From: Monodelphis domestica
Taxonomy: Eukaryota; Chordata; Mammalia; Didelphimorphia; Didelphidae
Reading direction: 5' to 3'
Length of the DNA stretch: 64,000 bases
Assembly: GCF_027887165.1 (NCBI RefSeq)
Contig: NC_077227.1
Coordinates: 81,857,430-81,921,429 of the forward strand
Shown: positions 58,735 to 64,000 of the stretch, in pieces
Layout: each line of letters opens with the position of its first letter
How positions within the stretch are numbered: the first letter of the stretch is position 1
Made by a program: the position numbers and the translations under genes
Notes under the pieces: model-generated
Database searches by the model: none
Told to the model about the DNA's origin: nothing
Seen by the model: the letters and a program-made list of their open reading frames with translations, nothing else

Positions 58735-58860
58735 TTTTTTGGTTAGATTTACCAGTATTTTATCTATTTTATTTTTTTTCAAAGTACCAGTTCCTAGTCT
58801 TATTAATTAGTTCAATAGTTCTTTTAATTTTATTAATTTCTCCTTTAAAAAGAGTGCTAG
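58735..58860 (-). mobile_element. L1 ORF2 fragment, inverted
   Basis: 'caaagtaccagttcctagtc' and 'ttattaatttctccttt' are the reverse complement of the L1 endonuclease-RT linker (translates TRNWYFEK). Confidence 0.6.
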
Positions 58861-58861
58861 A

Positions 58862-59015
58862 TTCAGAGTCCAAAGACATGGGTTAGAATCCCAGTTCTGG
58901 TGTAAGCATGAACTTATGTGACCTCTATGTGCCTCTATCATCTCATCTGAAAACTGAAAAGCTGAAAAACAAAGGAGCACTCTAAGATTATTTCTAGGTC
59001 TAAATCAGTTACACC
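58862..59015 (+). repeat. MIR fragment
   Basis: 'gattcagagtccaaagacat' and 'agaatcccagttctggtgta'. Confidence 0.55.
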
Positions 59016-59343
59016 ATGATCCTCAGTGGTTTATGAGACCTCATCAAGGACATGTAGGATAAGAAAAGAAGATGATTCTGTCTTGTAGCTAGAGTGAGGG
59101 ATACAGATTCATTGGTATGACTGCAGTAGTATCTGAGAAGTATTAAAAGTACCAGAGAAAAACACCTTGACTATCTTCTTGATGGAAAAATATGAACAAG
59201 AACCAATAGTTTGAGAAAGCAAGTAGCTAGAATCTGCACCTAAAGAATAACCCAGGTCAATAAGATACAAAATCAAGCAAACTTTGGAGGTTGCAAATTT
59301 TATTTGTTGCACAGGACTCACACCATTCTGATCCCCCTTGAAA

Positions 59344-59606
59344 AAAATTTTTTTTAATTTTATAATATTTTATTTGATAATTTCCAAGTATTATTCATTA
59401 AAGACAAAGATCATTTTCTTTTCCTCCCCCCCCCCCCCGTAGCCGACACGTGATTCCACTGGGTATTACATGTGTTCTTGATTCGAACCCATTGCTATGT
59501 TGTTAATATTTGCATTAGGGTTTCCTTTAGAGTCTCTCCTCTGTCATGTCCCCTCAACCGCTGTAGTCAGGCAGTTGCTTTTCCTCGGTGTTTCTACTCC
59601 CACAGT
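59344..59606 (-). mobile_element. Short L1 3' UTR insertion with target duplication
   Basis: tcccccttgaaa stands at 59332-59343 and again at 59607-59618. In between are the T-rich start and reversed 3' UTR ('attccactgggtattacatg', 'tttctactcccacagt'). About 263 bp, severely 5'-truncated. Confidence 0.88.
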
Positions 59607-59619
59607 TCCCCCTTGAAAT

Positions 59620-60650
59620 TTTAAATTCATCTAAGATTATTTTATCCATCATGCAAGAGCCCCCATCTGGTGCATTCTCTACCATCAAACCACACATAAC
59701 ATATATAAATTAAATTGCAAAATACTTAACATAGGAAATGTAGGTAATAAGAAAGGAATTAAGTAGCAGAATCAGTCTATGCCCTGTATACAAATATATG
59801 TAATCTTGTACACTTCCTCAGAGGGAGTTAGATTTAAATACCAGGTAGAAACTTGCTGGAGAAGACTAATGAGGAGATGGGAGAAAGATCCCTCTGCATG
59901 TGGTCAAATGAGATAAGAGAACTGTGGATCAACTCCCAGGCTTCTCTTAGCTTGTTGGCAGTGTCAGTCCCGGAGATCTGTTAACCTGGGGGAGGGGAAG
60001 GCAAGGGAGGAAGAAATCTGTGGCTCAGGAGTCATCAGGTTTCTGCCTGACCTCCTCTGGCCCTGATTGCCCCCACTGTTTGGGAAGCCTTATTTTTCTT
60101 AATTCAATCTGCAGGTCCAGCCCAATGCTCACAGCTGTTCAATCCAGTCACTTCTCTCTCCTCTCCATGTGGTTCTACTACTCTTCCTTTTCCAAATTTT
60201 CTTGCCTGATGTAATTCCCATATCCAAGCAAAATATTCTTGGGAGTCTCATGCCCTACAGGTCTCTTTCTCCAATGAGCAGCAGCCCCCCTCTATCATGT
60301 CCATGGGCAATTGAAGCTTTTCTGGAAACTTGAGTTTCCACTAAAGGCAGCCTTTCTACTCTATTTAAATCTATGAACTGATTTATTCTTTTTAAGTCAC
60401 ATCCACTTTATACATAAATGATTCCTTGCCTTACAATCCAGTCCTTGTGTAAACTTCTTCAGCAGTACTATGTTGTAATCAACTGTCCTGGTAGAAAGTC
60501 TAAAAATTGCTATTCCTACCATATACTTTTCTTTTAGTAATAAAATGTTTCATCTGTTTTGCCCAAAGTAATTTTGCATATTGGTACTTGCCTAGGAGAA
60601 GAACAGACTTTTTATTGTTTTAGTTAGAAAAAAAAAGAGGTGCCCCTTCT
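59620..60650. other. No gene seen
   Basis: No recognised repeat and no exon signal. A run of T/C-rich sequence at 60.05-60.3 kb is not coding. Confidence 0.4.
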
Positions 60651-60654
60651 GGAA

Positions 60655-60728
60655 GAGTGGTGGGGGCGAGATAAATGGCCTGGGGGGGCTGCATGTGGCC
60701 TGCAGGCCATAGTTTGGGGACCCCTGCT
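60655..60728. mobile_element. hAT element right end
   Basis: 'catgtggcctgcaggccata' followed by 'gtttggggacccctgc' is the right terminus of a Charlie-type hAT repeat. The left end was not found. Confidence 0.55.
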
Positions 60729-60737
60729 CTGAAGTAT

Positions 60738-60950
60738 AGACCTAGGGGATGTAGATTCTAAACGATCACCCTAGTGCAATTATCAATAATATGGAAATCG
60801 GTCTTGATCAACGACACATGTAAAACCCAGTGGAATTGCATGTCAGCTATAGGGGTGGGAGTGGAAGGAGGGGAGGGAAAGGACATGAATCATATAACCA
60901 TGGAAAAATATTCTAAATTAATTAATTAAATAAAAATTTTCAATAAAAAA
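60738..60950 (+). mobile_element. 5'-truncated L1 3' UTR
   Basis: 'gatcaccctagtgcaattat' to 'atgaatcatataaccatgg', then an A-rich tail. Flanks tgaagtatagacc and tgaagtctagacc form a 13-bp duplication with one mismatch. Confidence 0.88.
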
Positions 60951-61011
60951 AATGAAGTCTAGACCCAGAAAACTTAGATCATTAAAGACTCCTTTCTGCT
61001 ATGGCCTAAAG

Positions 61012-61437
61012 TCTGTGGTTCTCAAGGCTTTGGGGAGACATCTTGTTATAGGAGCAATATCCTAATCCCATTTGAGTTATGCAAATTAGGCTAGTTTTTC
61101 CTTAGAAGGTACTAAAACTATCCTCAATACTTGATTGGCTCAGAGGACAAAACCCTCAGGCTATTGCCATCACTTCCTGATCTCCTAAGTCCACAGGGCG
61201 CTCCAGGGGTGCTCTGATGCTTGAGTGATGGACCATAATGGACAATTTAGGCAAAGGAACCTTGCTCAGCTGCATCAACTTGGAGAGTCCTCAGTGTATA
61301 TCCTTGTTGAATGTCTTTCTCCTGACATGGTTAAATTCCTTTTGTTAACTATGAGTATCTCGTTTCATTTCAATATTGAACATAAACCATCGGAGGACTG
61401 ACCCAAGTCCGCACCAGCTCAGAATTTACCCCTAATA
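61012..61437 (+). mobile_element. Possible LTR (fossil), low confidence
   Basis: Ends in 'cagaatttacccctaata', like the end of copy A at 37.7 kb ('aaatttacccttaata'), and has a U5-like 'attgaacataaacc'. Ends unproven. Confidence 0.3.
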
Positions 61438-61759
61438 TTTTCTTTCCTGGTCCTTCCCAATCTCATTTTAGAAGTGCTGGGTCCAGCATCAGTGGGGGTG
61501 GAGGAAGGCAGGTTAGCCAGAGGCACAATCAGTGAACTCTACTGCTTTGGTTCATTGTCAAGTGTTTCATGAACTGCATTAGTGTGGAGGTGTTGATCCT
61601 GACCACTGTTGTAACAGGGGTGTTATGAACAAAAATTTCTAACTTAAAGTAAGATCAGGTCCCAGATTCCAGACTGGCAAGGTCTCGCCATGCTGCCACT
61701 TGCCAGAGATGGCTAATAGAGGATTTTTTCCACAAATCCAAAGGAATGGCAGAGGGAGA

Positions 61760-61789
61760 GACAAACACACACACACACACATTACACAC

Positions 61790-61832
<43 letters not shown>
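61760..61832. repeat. Compound (CA)n-(GA)n microsatellite
   Basis: CA units, a TATA interruption, then about 15 GA units. Confidence 0.93.
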
Positions 61833-61836
<4 letters not shown>

Positions 61837-61892
61837 TTGAAGGAGAGAGGGAGAGAAAGAGAAACATACACATACACAAAGGGGGTGGGGGA

Positions 61893-62115
61893 GAGCAGTG
61901 GACCTTGTGTTAGGAAGATAGGCATTCAAATCCAAACTTACTAGTTGTGTGACCTTGGTCAAGCCACTTAACCTTTATTCTCCTTAGTTCCTCATCTGTA
62001 AAATGGGGACACACTAGAGAAGGAAATGGTAAACCACTCTAGCATCTCTGCCATGAAAATCCCATGGACAAAGACTATAGTTTGACAAGAGTGAGACACA
62101 ACTGAACAATAATAA
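61893..62115 (+). mobile_element. RTE-tailed SINE
   Basis: 'agcagtggaccttgtgttag' head, 'tgtgaccttggtcaagccac', 'ttcctcatctgtaaaatggg', and the end 'gagtgagacacaactgaaca'. Confidence 0.8.
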
Positions 62116-62190
62116 TACATAACATTTATATAGTGTTTACAATGTTCCAGAATTATGCTAAGGGGTTTACAAATATTTCATTTAATCTTT
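62116..62190 (-). repeat. MIR-type fragment, cut by L1
   Basis: 'aacatttatatagtgtttac' and 'gctaaggggtttacaaatat', then the L1 polyT begins. Confidence 0.55.
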
Positions 62191-62191
62191 A

Positions 62192-64000
62192 TTTTTTTTA
62201 TTTGAATAAGTTTATTTAGTCAATTTAGAACATTATTCCTTGGTTACAATAATCACATTATTTCCTTCCTTCTCCTCCTCCCACTCATCCCGCAGCCCAC
62301 AAGCACTTTCATTGGGTATTACTTGTGTCCTTGATCAGAACCTATTTCCATGTTGTTGTTTACACTAGGATGTTCATTTCCAGTCTATATCCTCAACCAT
62401 ATCCCTTCAACCCATGTATTCAAGCAGTTGTTTTTCTTCGGTGTTTTTACTCCCACAGTGTTTCCTTTGGGTGTGGATTGTGGTTTTTCTCGTAGATTCC
62501 TCCAGGTTGTTCAGGATCACTGCATTGCCACTAATGGAGAAGTCCATTACATTTGACTGTACCACAGTGTATCAGTCTCTGTGTATAATATTCTCCTGGT
62601 TCTGCTCCTCTCACTCTGCATCAATTCCTGGAGGTCGATCCAGTTCACATGGAATTCCTCCAGTTCATCATTCCTTTCAGCACAATAGTATTCCATCACC
62701 AACATATACCACAATTTGTTCAGCCATTCCCCAATTGAAGGGCATCCCCTCATTTTCCAATTTTTGGCTACCACAAAGAGTGCAGCTATGAATATTCTTG
62801 TACAAGTCTTTTTCCTTATTATCTCTTTGGGGTACAGACCCAGCAGTGCTATAGCTGGATCAAAGGGCAGACAGTCTTTTATCACCCTTTGGGCATAGTT
62901 CCAAATTGCCCTCCAGAATGGTTGGATCAATTCACAGCTCCACCAGCAATGAATTAATGACCCAACTTTGCCACATCCCCTCCAGCATTCATTACTTTCC
63001 TTTGCTGTCATGTTAGCCAATCTGCTAGGTGTGAGGTGATATCTCAAAGTTGTTTTGATTTGCATTTCTCTGATTATAAGAGATTTAGAACACTTTTTCA
63101 TGTGCTTATTAATAGGTTTGATTTCTTTAACTGAAAATTGCCTATTCATGTCCCTTGCCCATTTTTCAGTTGGAGAATGGCTTGATTTTTTGTACAATTA
63201 GTTTAGCTCTTTATAAATTTGAGTAATTAGACCTTTGTCAGAGCTTTTTGTAATGAAGATTGTTTCCCAATTTGTTTCTTCCCTTCTAATTTTGGATGCA
63301 TTAGATTTGTTTGTACAAAGACTTTTTAATTTGATGTAATCAAAATGATTAATTTTATATTTTGTGATTTTTTCTAGCTCTTGCTTGGTTTTAAAGTCTT
63401 TCCTTTCCCAAAGATCTGGCAAGTATACTATTCTGTGTTCACCTAAATTGCTTATAGTTTCCTTCTTTATATTCAGGTCATTCACCCATATGGAGTTTAT
63501 CTTAGTGTAGGGTGTGAGATGTTGATCCAAATCTAATCTCTCCCATACTGTCTTCCAATTTTCCCAGCAGTTTTTATCAAATAGTGGGTTTTGGTCCCCA
63601 AAACTGGGATCTTTGGGCTTATCATAGACTGTCTTGCTGAGGTCATTTACCCCAAGTCTATTCCACTGATCCTCCTTTCTGTCTTTTAGCCAGTACCATA
63701 TTGTTTTGATAACCACTGCTTTATAGTATAGTTTGAGATCTGGGACTGCAAGGCCTCCTTCCTTCGTATTTTTTTTTTTCATGATTTCCCTGGATATCCT
63801 TGATCTTTTGTTCTTCCAAATGAACTTTGTTATGTTTTATCCTATTTCAGTAAAGAAGTTTTTTGGTAGTTCAATGGGTATGGCACTAAATAAGTAAATT
63901 AATTTGGGTAAGATTGTCGTTTTTATTTAGCTTATCCCACCCATGAGCAATCAATGTTTTCCCAATTGTTTAGATCTAGTTTTAATTGTGTGGAGAGTGT
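62192..64000 (-). mobile_element. L1 with long ORF2 C-terminal part, runs off the window
   Basis: PolyT at 62194-62202, the 3' UTR to about 62546, then ORF2 on the minus strand. The ORF2 end (TDTLWYSQM, stop at 62549-62547) is open back to 63197. Readable are the CWRGCGKVGSLIHCWW block and the LVMEYYCAERN C-terminus. In the same frame upstream lies 63782-63201 (GGLAVPDLKLYYKAVVIKTI), separated by a TAA at 63200-63198. A second TAA lies at 63839-63837. With few lesions over some 430 codons this is the youngest-looking L1 here, but non-functional as seen. Confidence 0.93.

Overview
The window looks like nuclear DNA of a marsupial. The repeat content shows this: many tRNA-derived SINEs of the marsupial type (A/B-box head, then a tail reading 'cttggaaccaata...'), L1 copies with metatherian-style 3' ends, RTE-tailed SINEs, abundant old L2, MIR/CORE-SINEs, an L3/CR1 remnant, and solo LTRs with 4-bp target duplications. 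I cannot tell which marsupial. There is no sign of bacterial or viral gene organisation.

Only one protein-coding gene can be supported: SLC35G1 (also called TMEM20 or POST), on the minus strand. It has three coding exons, 56440-56248, 50971-50791 and 47305-46534. All four splice sites are canonical and the phases agree. Together they encode 381 residues. Exon 1 lies in a CpG-rich promoter region (about 55.88-56.64 kb), and an out-of-frame upstream ORF overlaps its start codon. Downstream of the stop are candidate polyadenylation signals near 46.20 kb and 44.07 kb. The flanking sequence (1-44 kb and 57-64 kb) shows no other convincing exons, including none of LGI1 or PLCE1, which I recall as neighbours in human.

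Layout by region. 1-11 kb: old SINEs and MIR, possible LTRs, a 140-bp inverted repeat, and RTE and LTR remnants. 11-16 kb: L2, then several 5'-truncated L1s. 16-23 kb: an LTR candidate, a hAT element, a largely unassigned stretch (18.6-21 kb), and an L1 with a 15-bp target duplication. 23-36.6 kb: a dense field of minus-strand L2, broken by a 1.07-kb insertion, L1s, SINEs and long microsatellites. 37-40.2 kb: two related solo LTRs, the second interrupted by an unusual L1 copy. 40.5-43 kb: a polypyrimidine microsatellite, a SINE and an L3/CR1 remnant. 44-56.6 kb: SLC35G1 with an L1-derived minisatellite in intron 2 and a ~60-bp degenerate tandem array in intron 1. 57-64 kb: L2, RTE, MIR and L1, ending in an L1 ORF2 that runs off the window.

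I found no clear undescribed system. The best leads are the long foldback at 5.36-5.76 kb, the L1 copy at 38.5-39.7 kb that appears to lack ORF1 and to end prematurely, the L1-tail minisatellite at 48.5-49.2 kb, and the overlapping upstream ORF of SLC35G1.
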